A DNA stretch of 64,000 bases from Bacillus sp. es.034 (GTDB lineage: Bacteria > Bacillota > Bacilli > Bacillales > Bacillaceae_B), in contig NZ_PDIY01000001.1 in NCBI RefSeq assembly GCF_002563655.1, positions 2,888,001 through 2,952,000 on the forward strand, given 5' to 3'. A program made the translations under genes and the position numbers. This document shows, piece by piece, positions 26,107 to 33,521 of this stretch. The notes beneath the pieces were generated by a model. That model was not told where the DNA came from. It ran no database searches and saw nothing but the letters and a program-made list of their open reading frames with translations. Within the stretch, counting starts at the first letter, position 1; every line of letters starts with the position of its first letter.

Positions 26107-26792
26107 AGAGATCCCTCAAATTTATAACCAAGTCCCCATACGGTCTCGATCAACGACCCGTAATTTTTTAATTTCAGCCGCAACGTTTTTATATGGGTAT
26201 CAACGGTTCGATCACTTCCTTCGTAGTCTCTTCCCCATACTTGATCCAGAAGTTGATCCCTTTTATATACTCGTCCTTGATTGCGTGCGAGAAATAAGAA
26301 AAGTTCATATTCTTTTAAAGTCAAACGGGGAGAATGATCACCGACGGACACGGTCCTGGATGCCAAATTAAATGAAACAGGTCCAAACCTTTCTACCATG
26401 GAACGTGTCTGGACACCATATGATCTTCTTAGAATGGTTTCAATGCGAGCCACAAGCTCATCAGCGTTGAAGGGTTTAACCATATAATCATCACTGCCAA
26501 GCTTTAAACCCTTTACCTTGTCCAGGTCATCGCCCTTGGCAGATAGGAATATAAAGGGAATTTGACTGTTCTCCCTTACTTCTTCAAGTAGTTGGAAACC
26601 ATCCATGAATGGCATCATAATATCCACGATCATCAGGTCGACTTGTGTTTTATTCAATTGATCAAGAGCTGCCAAACCGTTTTCGGCTTCAATACAGAAA
26701 TAATTCTCCCTGTTTAAATACAATGTGATCAGCTGTCTCATTTCCGGTTCATCATCTACAATCAGTACATTCCATTTTTTCATCATCTTCAC
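26103..26792 (-). CDS. OmpR-family response regulator
   Basis: 229 residues. A receiver domain with the phospho-acceptor in LMIVDIMMPFMDG, a conserved FLSAKGDD and MVKPFN, then an OmpR/PhoB winged helix (LTLKEYELFLFLARNQGRVYKRDQLLDQVWG). Partner of the overlapping kinase gene. Starts at GTG 26792 (AAGG 6 bases upstream) or the ATGs at 26786/26783. Confidence 0.93.
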   Translation of the reverse strand: MKMMKKWNVLIVDDEPEMRQLITLYLNRENYFCIEAENGLAALDQLNKTQVDLMIVDIMMPFMDGFQLLEEVRENSQIPFIFLSAKGDDLDKVKGLKLGSDDYMVKPFNADELVARIETILRRSYGVQTRSMVERFGPVSFNLASRTVSVGDHSPRLTLKEYELFLFLARNQGRVYKRDQLLDQVWGRDYEGSDRTVDTHIKTLRLKLKNYGSLIETVWGLGYKFEGSL

Positions 26793-27018
26793 ACCCAGCC
26801 TTATAACGTAGAAATTACATCAATTTTATTATAGATAAAAATAGTGAATTATTTGTGAGGTTCTAGGTTTATTCGATTTAATTATCTTTCATCATTTTAA
26901 CATGGAAAACAGAGGGATTGAACTTATGCCGTTTTGTCCTATACTTTTACGAAAACAGGGACATTTGCCCTTCCCGTTTTTCCTTTTCATAATAGGCTAA
27001 TAAAGAGGAGTGACGAAC

Positions 27019-27390
27019 ATGTATGAGAGGAGTTCCATATACAGAAAGAATTTAATGCCCTTCCTAAATTCAGGCTATTTCCCTAACCTTGGTAACGGAG
27101 GGGATTATCTTAGCGGGGCACAGGGATACGGTCCTGTGGGAGCCCAAAACACACCCTATCTTCAAGGACCTTATGCCACACCGCAAGTTTACGGTCCACA
27201 GGGCTATCCGCCACCAGGATACCCGCAGGCAGGCTTTGGTCCTGGCGCCTATGGTCCGGCAGGTGGTTATGGGTATGGTATAAACCCCATCGGAGCAGGA
27301 TTGATTGGACTTGGCTTAGGCTTTCTAGGAGGTCAGCTCGTGAACACCCCGTTTAAAGGGCCACATAAACGCTACTATAATTATTGGTAA
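27019..27390 (+). CDS. Gly/Tyr/Pro-rich small protein, possibly spore-coat or surface
   Basis: About 123 residues. The middle (about 40-85) is a low-complexity run of GYP, GPQGYPPPGYPQ and GPGAYGP units. A glycine-rich hydrophobic stretch (GAGLIGLGLGFLGGQL) follows, then a basic-aromatic tail ending RYYNYW. This composition recalls Bacillus spore-coat and surface proteins, but no family is recognised. GAGGAG lies 8 bases from the ATG at 27019. Own terminator. Confidence 0.75.
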   Translation: MYERSSIYRKNLMPFLNSGYFPNLGNGGDYLSGAQGYGPVGAQNTPYLQGPYATPQVYGPQGYPPPGYPQAGFGPGAYGPAGGYGYGINPIGAGLIGLGLGFLGGQLVNTPFKGPHKRYYNYW

Positions 27391-27397
27391 AGTGATC

Positions 27398-27430
27398 AAA
27401 CCGACTCGTCTTATTGAGCCGGTTTTTTTT
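27398..27430 (+). terminator. Terminator after Gly/Tyr-rich gene
   Basis: AAACCGACTC / GAGCCGGTTT (one mismatch) then an eight-T run. Confidence 0.88.
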
Positions 27431-27477
27431 AATGTCGTCGTTCAAGTTTATTCCGTAAATAACAATAGATATCTTTC

Positions 27478-27506
27478 TTGACAATATACCTATAGGGGTA
27501 TAATAT
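27478..27506 (+). promoter_or_regulatory. Promoter of second sulfur cluster with CstR-type operator
   Basis: TTGACA, 17 bases, TAATAT. ATACCTATAGGGGTAT at 27486-27501 fills the spacer in the same register as at 19721-19736, so the same repressor should control both clusters. Confidence 0.85.
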
Positions 27507-27559
27507 GGACGTAGAAAGTAATTGGACAATGTTCCTGCTTATCAAGAAATGAGGTGCTT

Positions 27560-27925
27560 ATGTTGGAATTTTTCGGATTAATCATGTTAGTCATACTTAT
27601 TTATGTGTATGTATTGATCAAGAAACCAGGTAAGAATATCAAGCAAATGTCTGCAAGTGAATTGAAAACGACTTTAGGAGATATGAAAAGGCAATTCATT
27701 GATGTCCGTTCACCAGGGGAATTCAATCATGGTCATATTAAACAATTTAAAAATATGCCGTTACAATCGTTACATCAAACCGCTGACACTCTAAACAAAG
27801 ACAAAGAAATCATTGTCATTTGTCAAAGTGGTATGAGAAGTGCCAATGCATGCAAAATTCTTAAAAAGATAGGATTTACCTCTGTAACGAACTTTAAGGG
27901 AGGAATGAATTCCTGGTCCCATTAG
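27560..27925 (+). CDS. Membrane-anchored rhodanese-like protein
   Basis: About 121 residues. One N-terminal hydrophobic helix (MLEFFGLIMLVILIYVYVLI) is followed by a single rhodanese domain with QFIDVRSPGEFNHGH and active loop VICQSGMRSA. The cysteine is present, so it should be active, with the domain on the cytoplasmic side if the helix is a signal anchor of N-out type (inference). First gene after the operator-bearing promoter. The start could be ATG 27560 or TTG 27563. Confidence 0.88.
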   Translation: MLEFFGLIMLVILIYVYVLIKKPGKNIKQMSASELKTTLGDMKRQFIDVRSPGEFNHGHIKQFKNMPLQSLHQTADTLNKDKEIIVICQSGMRSANACKILKKIGFTSVTNFKGGMNSWSH

Positions 27926-27963
27926 TGTGATGAAAACCATTATTTGAAAGAGAGGAATCTTCT

Positions 27964-28260
27964 ATGAAAACGATCCTGAGCAATGAAGTAAACCGGAGAT
28001 TAGCGAACGGGGAACAAGTGAATATCATCGATGTACGTGAGCCGGCTGAAGTGCTGAATGGGAAAATCCCTACCAGTACCAATATTCCTTTAGGGCTGCT
28101 GGAATTTCGTATGAATGAATTGGATAAGAAAAATGATTACATCGTAGTCTGTCAATCAGGGGGCCGAAGCAGCCGTGCCGTGAAGTTTCTTGCTTATCAT
28201 GGCTATGAGGTCACCAACATGGAAGGCGGCATGCTTGCATGGGAAGGGGATGTTGAGTAA
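27964..28260 (+). CDS. Single-domain rhodanese
   Basis: 98 residues, soluble. NIIDVREPAEVLNGKIP and catalytic loop VVCQSGGRSSRA define a compact GlpE-like rhodanese. It follows the anchored rhodanese by 38 bases, with AGAGGA before the ATG. Likely moves sulfane sulfur to the dioxygenase fusion encoded next. Confidence 0.9.
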   Translation: MKTILSNEVNRRLANGEQVNIIDVREPAEVLNGKIPTSTNIPLGLLEFRMNELDKKNDYIVVCQSGGRSSRAVKFLAYHGYEVTNMEGGMLAWEGDVE

Positions 28261-28302
28261 GCCTCTTCCTCCATTCCTTATCGTACAATTTTTTGAAGAT
28301 GA

Positions 28303-28318
28303 ATACCCCTATAGGTTT
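28303..28318 (+). promoter_or_regulatory. Imperfect CstR-like site before the second dioxygenase gene
   Basis: ATACCCCTATAGGTTT: one half-site perfect, the other changed (GGTTT for GGTAT). Placed 67 bases upstream of the ATG. Confidence 0.5.
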
Positions 28319-28384
28319 ATAGGTTGGATATTAGGATAATGTAAATACGAAGAGAAAATAATAAATATAAGGGAGGAATAAGAT

Positions 28385-29512
28385 ATGACAACGACAGTGA
28401 AGAATTTGACGGCAGGGGAACTTACCAAAAAAATCATGAATGGAGACAGGATGTTTATTTTGGATGTTCGTCCCAAAGACGCATTTGACGATTGGAAAGT
28501 GGAAGGGAAAAACGTCAAGATCATCAACAAACCCTTTTCAGAGTTGAAGGATAATCTTGAGTCGGTTCAATCCATTTTACCAGACAATGAATCCATTTAT
28601 GTCATCTGCGCAAAAGGAAATTCTTCGACTAAAACGGCTGAGATGCTTGCTGATGCAGGAATGAATCATATCTATTCCGTTGAAGGCGGTATGCAGGCAT
28701 GGAGCGAATACCTTGAGCCTGTAAAAATCGGTGATGTGTCTGGGGGCGTCCTTTATCAATTCATACGGATTGGGAAAGGGTGCTTATCTTATGCGATTGT
28801 CTCCAAAGACGAGGTTGCTTTCATTGATCCGAGTCGCCTGCTCGCACCTTATAAGAAGTTCATCCAAAATCACGATTTATCTGTAAAAGCAGTACTTGAC
28901 ACTCATCTCCATGCAGATCACATTTCAGGTGGACGATTCTTGAGTGACGAATTTGATGCACCTTATTATTTGCCATCGAAAGATGCCGAAGAAGTCCAGT
29001 ACGCCTATAAAGAAGTCAAAGATGAAACTGGTATCAAGGTGGGGGATACAATGATCGAAGCAGTATACTCGCCGGGTCATACAATTGGAAGTACTTCTTT
29101 TATTGTCGATCGGCATTATTTACTCACTGGGGACATTCTCTTTATTGATTCCATTGGGAGACCTGACTTAGCCGGTAAAGCAGAAGATTGGGTAGGGGAC
29201 CTGCGGGAAACATTGTATACAAGGTATAAAAACCTTAACGATGACTTGATTGTCCTGCCGGCTCACTATATGACGATAGATGAAATGAATGATGACGGGT
29301 CAATCTCACACCGTCTGAGTGACTTGTATGAAGAGAATCATGGTTTGAACATTGAGGATGAAGAGGAATTCAGAAAAACAGTTACAGAAAACCTTCCTCC
29401 ACAACCAAACAGCTATGAGAAAATCCGTGAAACGAATATGGGTAAAATCGATCCTGATGAAGATGAAAAACGTGAAATGGAAACAGGCCCAAATAGATGT
29501 GCTGTGCGCTGA
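28385..29512 (+). CDS. Rhodanese-persulfide dioxygenase fusion, second paralogue
   Basis: 375 residues, exactly the length and domain order of the protein encoded at 21523: rhodanese (loop VICAKGNSS) then ETHE1-like MBL domain ([37 protein letters not shown]), with the same NRCAVR end. The N-terminal halves differ more than the C-terminal halves. Expected to oxidise persulfide to sulfite. AGGGAGG precedes the ATG. Retention of two copies under similar operators suggests different sulfur donors or dosage needs (inference). Confidence 0.92.
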   Translation: MTTTVKNLTAGELTKKIMNGDRMFILDVRPKDAFDDWKVEGKNVKIINKPFSELKDNLESVQSILPDNESIYVICAKGNSSTKTAEMLADAGMNHIYSVEGGMQAWSEYLEPVKIGDVSGGVLYQFIRIGKGCLSYAIVSKDEVAFIDPSRLLAPYKKFIQNHDLSVKAVLDTHLHADHISGGRFLSDEFDAPYYLPSKDAEEVQYAYKEVKDETGIKVGDTMIEAVYSPGHTIGSTSFIVDRHYLLTGDILFIDSIGRPDLAGKAEDWVGDLRETLYTRYKNLNDDLIVLPAHYMTIDEMNDDGSISHRLSDLYEENHGLNIEDEEEFRKTVTENLPPQPNSYEKIRETNMGKIDPDEDEKREMETGPNRCAVR

Positions 29513-29537
29513 TCTGATTGATACGTCACAGGTGAAA

Positions 29538-29571
29538 AAGGCAAGCATCCCGACAAAATGGGATGTTTGCC
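29538..29571 (+). other. Hairpin after second dioxygenase gene
   Basis: AGGCAAGCATCC / GGGATGTTTGCCT stem with a 9-base loop, no T tract; possible transcript end or processing element. Confidence 0.55.
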
Positions 29572-29601
29572 TGCAATGGTAGAATTGAGGAAGTGAACAA
29601 C

Positions 29602-29958
29602 ATGAAAGAAATAAATGAATCAAAATATATACAGCAGCACCTGGCTAATGAACGGACGTTCTTGGCTTGGATCCGTACGGCCATTGCCATAATCGGAATT
29701 GGGTTTTTAACGACAAGTTTACATTTTAATTCCCTTCAGGGGAACCCTGTTCAAGACCGGATTGCCGCCGGAATAAGTGTGATTTCGATTTTCATCGGGT
29801 TTGCCATCATCATTGGCTCTACCATCAATTATTACAGAACCAGAAGACATATCAATACACAAACATTCGTGTCTGCAGATGTCTTTATCAAAATGATGAC
29901 AGTAGTGGCTACCATCGTTCTGTTACTTGTGACTATTTATTTCTTTTCATTAAATTAA
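29602..29958 (+). CDS. DUF202 (YidH-like) small membrane protein
   Basis: 118 residues with three membrane helices. ANERTFLAWIRTAIAIIGIG is the DUF202 signature. Function unknown. The ATG at 29602 has GGAAG upstream; the longer in-frame start lies within the preceding hairpin. Confidence 0.88.
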   Translation: MKEINESKYIQQHLANERTFLAWIRTAIAIIGIGFLTTSLHFNSLQGNPVQDRIAAGISVISIFIGFAIIIGSTINYYRTRRHINTQTFVSADVFIKMMTVVATIVLLLVTIYFFSLN

Positions 29959-29960
29959 AA

Positions 29961-30006
29961 AAAGCTGAACGCAAAAGGATTAAATCCCTGCGTTCAGCTT
30001 TTTTTA
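29961..30006. terminator. Bidirectional terminator
   Basis: AAAGCTGAACGCA / TGCGTTCAGCTTT stem with A and T runs, between convergent genes. Confidence 0.93.
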
Positions 30007-30264
30007 ATCTTGTTTTTGTTCATTATAGTATTGAACGGATGTCATGGCTCCTTCACTTACCATGGAGTTGTCTTCTATATTTGAAGGGTCCGGATTTCCG
30101 CCTTTTTCAATGGGTAGATCTTCTTTTCTTTTCTTTTTAAATTTCGTAACCAATCCTTCTTTCACATTGTGCAGCTGATTACGTTTTTCTTTCGATGATA
30201 GTATCCATCCAAGTGAACCAGCCGTAACGGTTGCACCAACAAGTAACGTTTTTTTTACTTTCAT
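30004..30264 (-). CDS. Small membrane-anchored protein, unknown
   Basis: About 86 residues. One N-terminal hydrophobic helix (TLLVGATVTAGSLGWIL), then a basic KFKKKRKED stretch and an acidic/polar tail ending SVQYYNEQKQD. Not recognised beyond resemblance to YtxH-like small proteins. GGAGG lies 9 bases from the ATG at 30264; the ATG at 30270 is too close. Confidence 0.7.
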   Translation of the reverse strand: MKVKKTLLVGATVTAGSLGWILSSKEKRNQLHNVKEGLVTKFKKKRKEDLPIEKGGNPDPSNIEDNSMVSEGAMTSVQYYNEQKQD

Positions 30265-30433
30265 ATTCATTCTCCTCCATTCAAGTGATTCGTTTATTTA
30301 GTATGTTCTTTGTATTCCCGACGCACATGAATTTAAACATGGGGGAGAGGTACCGAAATAATGAAGGAGTGGACAATCTTCTCCATATGGATGAAAATAA
30401 ACATGGATGGTAGACAAGGAGAGGGTGGATGGA

Positions 30434-31315
30434 ATGAAAAGATTGACGAAAGAGACTGTCATTGGATTTATTGGAACAGGAGTAATGGGGAAAAGTATGG
30501 CTGGTCATATTCTGGAGGCAGGTTTTCCTCTGGTTATCTATAACCGCACAAAACATAAAGCCTCGGATCTCATAGATCGTGGTGCGAAATGGGCTGACAC
30601 ACCAAAGGAGCTTGCTAAAGCTTCGGATCTCGTTATTACGATTGTAGGGTATCCTTCAGATGTTGAAGAACTATACCTTGGTAAGGACGGCATACTGAAC
30701 CATTTAAGAAGGGGATCGATTGCGATTGATATGACCACTTCTTCACCGGCTCTCGCAGATGCAATCTTTAAATCCGGGAAGGAGAAGGGCTTATCGACAT
30801 TGGATGCTCCCGTTTCGGGAGGGGATATCGGAGCTAAAGAGGCCAGGCTTTCCATTATGGTGGGAGGAGAAGAAAACACGTTCAATTTGGCAAAACCACT
30901 TTTGGAACTCCTGGGGTCGAATGTTGTCTATCAAGGAAAATCAGGAGCGGGTCAGCATACAAAGATGTGTAACCAAATCACCATTGCTTCGAACATGATG
31001 GGAGTCAGTGAAGCATTACTTTACGCAAAGAAATCCGGTTTGGACCCAGACACTGTACTGGAAAGCATTACATCAGGGGCAGCGGGCAGCTGGTCCCTCA
31101 GTAACCTGGTTCCCCGCATGATCGAGCAGGATTATGCTCCAGGGTTTTACGTTAAACATTTTATCAAGGACCTTAAGATTGCCCTGCATTCAGCTAAAGA
31201 GATGGAACTCCGAACGCCCGGTCTGGAACTTGCCCTCTCATTATACGAGCAGCTCGCCGCAGAAGGCGAAGAAAACAGTGGCACTCAAGCATTGATTAAA
31301 TTATTGGAAGACTAG
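30434..31315 (+). CDS. 3-hydroxyisobutyrate-dehydrogenase-family oxidoreductase (YkwC-like)
   Basis: About 293 residues. FIGTGVMGKSMAGHI binds NAD(P). DAPVSGGDIGAKEARLSIMVGG is the substrate loop, and SGAGQHTKMCNQI holds the catalytic lysine. The C-terminal helical domain is complete. Family members oxidise beta-hydroxy acids; substrate not assigned. The ATG at 30434 follows GAGGGTGG. Confidence 0.92.
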   Translation: MKRLTKETVIGFIGTGVMGKSMAGHILEAGFPLVIYNRTKHKASDLIDRGAKWADTPKELAKASDLVITIVGYPSDVEELYLGKDGILNHLRRGSIAIDMTTSSPALADAIFKSGKEKGLSTLDAPVSGGDIGAKEARLSIMVGGEENTFNLAKPLLELLGSNVVYQGKSGAGQHTKMCNQITIASNMMGVSEALLYAKKSGLDPDTVLESITSGAAGSWSLSNLVPRMIEQDYAPGFYVKHFIKDLKIALHSAKEMELRTPGLELALSLYEQLAAEGEENSGTQALIKLLED

Positions 31316-31316
31316 T

Positions 31317-31347
31317 AAAAAACGTCCCAGGGAACGGGACGTTTTTT
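31317..31347 (+). terminator. Terminator after YkwC-like gene
   Basis: AAAACGTCCC / GGGACGTTTT stem followed by a T run. Confidence 0.93.
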
Positions 31348-31436
31348 ACATTCACCGATTAAATCAGGATTCTATGGTCGGAAAATAGCCTCATTGCCAT
31401 TCATATTTGGATTCAATATGGGAATAATAGGTGAGG

Positions 31437-31610
31437 ATGTCTAAATTTACTGAAAGTATGGTGAATCTCTTGAAAAAAAATTCATTCAGGCAATTTTCCA
31501 GGTTGATATACATATTTGGTACCATGATGACCGTGGTTGCCTTCTTTGTCTCCTACTTCCAAACGAAAACCATCATTAAAGCAATAAAGAAATATAGTCC
31601 ATACAATTAA
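31437..31610 (+). CDS. Possible 57-aa small membrane protein
   Basis: A short frame in the otherwise empty 364-base gap between the YkwC-like and DJ-1-like genes. It has a basic N-terminal part (LLKKNSFRQFSR), one clear membrane helix (LIYIFGTMMTVVAFFVSYF), and a basic tail ending KKYSPYN. AGGTGAGG abuts the ATG with no spacing, so the true start is unclear. No family recognised. Confidence 0.4.
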   Translation: MSKFTESMVNLLKKNSFRQFSRLIYIFGTMMTVVAFFVSYFQTKTIIKAIKKYSPYN

Positions 31611-31678
31611 GGTTATCGGTTGCAATATGTGCTGATTCCTTAGACAATAATCGTGTACATAATAGAGGAGGGATTCAA

Positions 31679-32200
31679 ATGAAGTTAGTCGGAAGAAAAA
31701 TCATACAGTTGGTCAGTGCCGACTTCGAGGACCTGGAACTATGGTATCCTGTCCTGCGTTTGCGGGAAGAGGGGGCGACGGTTCATATTGTCGGAGAAAA
31801 GGCCAATGAGGAGTATATCGGGAAATATGGAGTGCCGATTGTTTCTGAATATGCATTTAAAGACATAAATCCGGACGACTATGATGCCATTCTAGTTCCG
31901 GGAGGCTGGTCCCCCGATAAGCTTCGTCGGTATGAAGAGGTCATTGCCATGGTGAAATCCATGGATGAACGTAAGAAACCGATCGGTCAAATCTGCCATG
32001 CTGGATGGGTCTTGATTTCAGCCAAGATCCTTCAAGGTGTAAAAGTCACAAGCACACCTGGAATAAAGGACGACATGGAAAATGCAGGGGCTATCTGGAT
32101 GAATGAACCAGTCGTGACAGACGGCCATATCGTTTCCAGTCGAAGACCACCGGATCTGCCTGATTACATGAGAGAATTCATCGACACGCTCGCTAAATGA
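31679..32200 (+). CDS. DJ-1/PfpI-family protein (protein deglycase-like)
   Basis: 173 residues. AILVPGGWSPDKLR and QICHAGWVL (nucleophile Cys, about 105, with the adjacent His) place it in the PfpI/YhbO/YfkM subgroup, associated with stress and glyoxal adduct repair. FEDLEL near the N-terminus holds the conserved glutamate. GGAGGG precedes the ATG. Single gene with a strong terminator. Confidence 0.92.
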   Translation: MKLVGRKIIQLVSADFEDLELWYPVLRLREEGATVHIVGEKANEEYIGKYGVPIVSEYAFKDINPDDYDAILVPGGWSPDKLRRYEEVIAMVKSMDERKKPIGQICHAGWVLISAKILQGVKVTSTPGIKDDMENAGAIWMNEPVVTDGHIVSSRRPPDLPDYMREFIDTLAK

Positions 32201-32201
32201 T

Positions 32202-32256
32202 AAAAACGGACTGGCCAAGGGAACTCGGATCGTTACCTTGGACCAGTCCGTTTTTC
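32202..32256. terminator. Bidirectional terminator
   Basis: AAAAACGGACTGG / CCAGTCCGTTTTT with inner CCAAGG / CCTTGG pairs; between convergent DJ-1 and holin-like genes. Confidence 0.93.
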
Positions 32257-32257
32257 T

Positions 32258-32554
32258 TTATTTCTTCTTGTCTCTCTTATTTCGATCATTCACCCGTTCG
32301 AAAAAGGTCTGTTTGACTGATTGATGAGTGGTGATGGCAGCCCCTGTTGCGATAAATCCGTTGGCGATCCCGTTAAAGTCAAACCCGAGCGTCCATCCGC
32401 TCGCTCCAACACCCACCAGTAAAAGAATCCAGATGATGAGCCAGTCCGGGATATGAGGGGTCCGCTTCAAAGCATACCCAAGTACCCATAACACGGGAAC
32501 GAGCACGGTGACTTGTGGATCGATGGAAATGCCGCTTAATAAGTTTTCAATCAT
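32258..32554 (-). CDS. Phage-holin-family small membrane protein
   Basis: About 98 residues. Two or three membrane segments (VTVLVPVLWVLGYAL, WLIIWILLLVGVGASGW, and a weaker GIANGFIATGAAI), then a basic tail NDRNKRDKKK. Length, topology and charged end are those of small class II holins (BhlA/TcdE-like group). No endolysin or phage gene is nearby. The ATG at 32554 lies 8 bases from GGGAG; GTG 32563 is an alternative. Confidence 0.65.
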   Translation of the reverse strand: MIENLLSGISIDPQVTVLVPVLWVLGYALKRTPHIPDWLIIWILLLVGVGASGWTLGFDFNGIANGFIATGAAITTHQSVKQTFFERVNDRNKRDKKK

Positions 32555-32743
32555 ATGGTCCACTCCCTATAATGATAAATGACTTCTATATAGCTTATTC
32601 ACACCCCCGGGAGCTTCATGACAACCAGTTACGCTGTACGAAAAAATAAAAACGATAGGGTTCAGGCCAACCTTTAAAGTGACATGAGAAATGTTCAATG
32701 ATATTATATTGATTGACCTATAATAAAAAAGGAGCTGTTTAAA

Positions 32744-33181
32744 ATGGCGAAAAAAGGATACATACAATTCCAAACAGGTGAAAAAATTGAATTTGATTTA
32801 TTTCCAAATGAAGCACCTGTAACAGTGGCGAACTTTGAAAAATTGGCAAACGAAGGTTTTTACAACGGTTTAAGCTTTCATCGTGTCATCCCTGGTTTCG
32901 TAAGCCAAGGAGGATGCCCTAACGGTAACGGTATGGGTGGCCCTGGTTACACAATCAAATGTGAAACAGAAGGGAATCCGCATAAGCATGAAGAAGGTTC
33001 TTTATCTATGGCCCATGCCGGTAAAGATACAGGAGGCAGCCAATTCTTCATCGTACATGAGCCACAGCCTCACCTAAACGGCGTTCATACTGTCTTCGGA
33101 AAAGTGACTTCAGGGATCGACATTGCCAAATCAATGAAAAACGGCGACGTAATGGAGAAAGTCGAAGTATTTGATGCATAA
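32744..33181 (+). CDS. ppiB: Peptidyl-prolyl cis-trans isomerase, cyclophilin type
   Basis: 145 residues, the length of B. subtilis Ppi[16 protein letters not shown] (catalytic arginine), [24 protein letters not shown] and the SMAHAG motif are cyclophilin hallmarks. Cytoplasmic folding catalyst. AAGGAG lies well placed before the ATG. The 890 bases that follow carry a candidate RNA gene and the 5' part of a group II intron. Confidence 0.97.
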   Translation: MAKKGYIQFQTGEKIEFDLFPNEAPVTVANFEKLANEGFYNGLSFHRVIPGFVSQGGCPNGNGMGGPGYTIKCETEGNPHKHEEGSLSMAHAGKDTGGSQFFIVHEPQPHLNGVHTVFGKVTSGIDIAKSMKNGDVMEKVEVFDA

Positions 33182-33253
33182 TTGTTGAGGAGCGGACCTC
33201 GCTAAGTTCGCATCACTCTGAATCACCTGTATCAACTAGAAGAAAAACAACGG

Positions 33254-33282
33254 TTGAAATAATTCAATTGATGTTGTATCAT
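33254..33282 (+). promoter_or_regulatory. Predicted promoter of candidate ncRNA
   Basis: TTGAAA, 17-base spacer, TATCAT. No coding frame of note follows for some 790 bases, so it would serve a non-coding transcript starting near 33289. Confidence 0.5.
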
Positions 33283-33288
33283 ACTAAT

Positions 33289-33518
33289 ACAGGCTGCGTT
33301 GTTCGTAATCATAACGAAGTTTTAACCTTTAAACTGTAATAGGGAGTTTTACATCGAAGTTGGAATGTCAAGCCTCCACGACTGAGGACGACAGGAAACC
33401 TTCTGCAAACACCCACTTTGAGGAGTGGTGGTTTAAAACTTTCTTATATCAAATTACGGCAACTGTGGCTCAAACCTTAGTATCTCAAGTCAGTTCCCAA
33501 TCGGGGGCTGGCTTTTTT
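33289..33518 (+). ncRNA. Candidate structured non-coding RNA (6S-like rod)
   Basis: Between the promoter above and an intrinsic terminator lies about 230 bases with no credible protein. It folds by eye into a long rod: CTGTAAT (33334) pairs with ATTACGG (33453), and AGGGAGTTTTA (33341) with TAAAACTTTCTT (33434), leaving a one-sided ATATCAA bubble. Inside are nested TGTC/GACA and CCTC/GAGG pairs and a CCACT/AGTGG hairpin. A long stem with an asymmetric bubble and this size resembles 6S RNA, but identity is not established. The class C intron is inserted at its terminator. Confidence 0.45.
33488..33518 (+). terminator. Intrinsic terminator, target site of the group II intron
   Basis: 11-bp stem AGTCAGTTCCC / GGGGGCTGGCT (with GU pairs), AATC loop, then TTTTTT. 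The intron begins 3 bases past the T run. Confidence 0.85.
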
Positions 33519-33521
33519 ATT

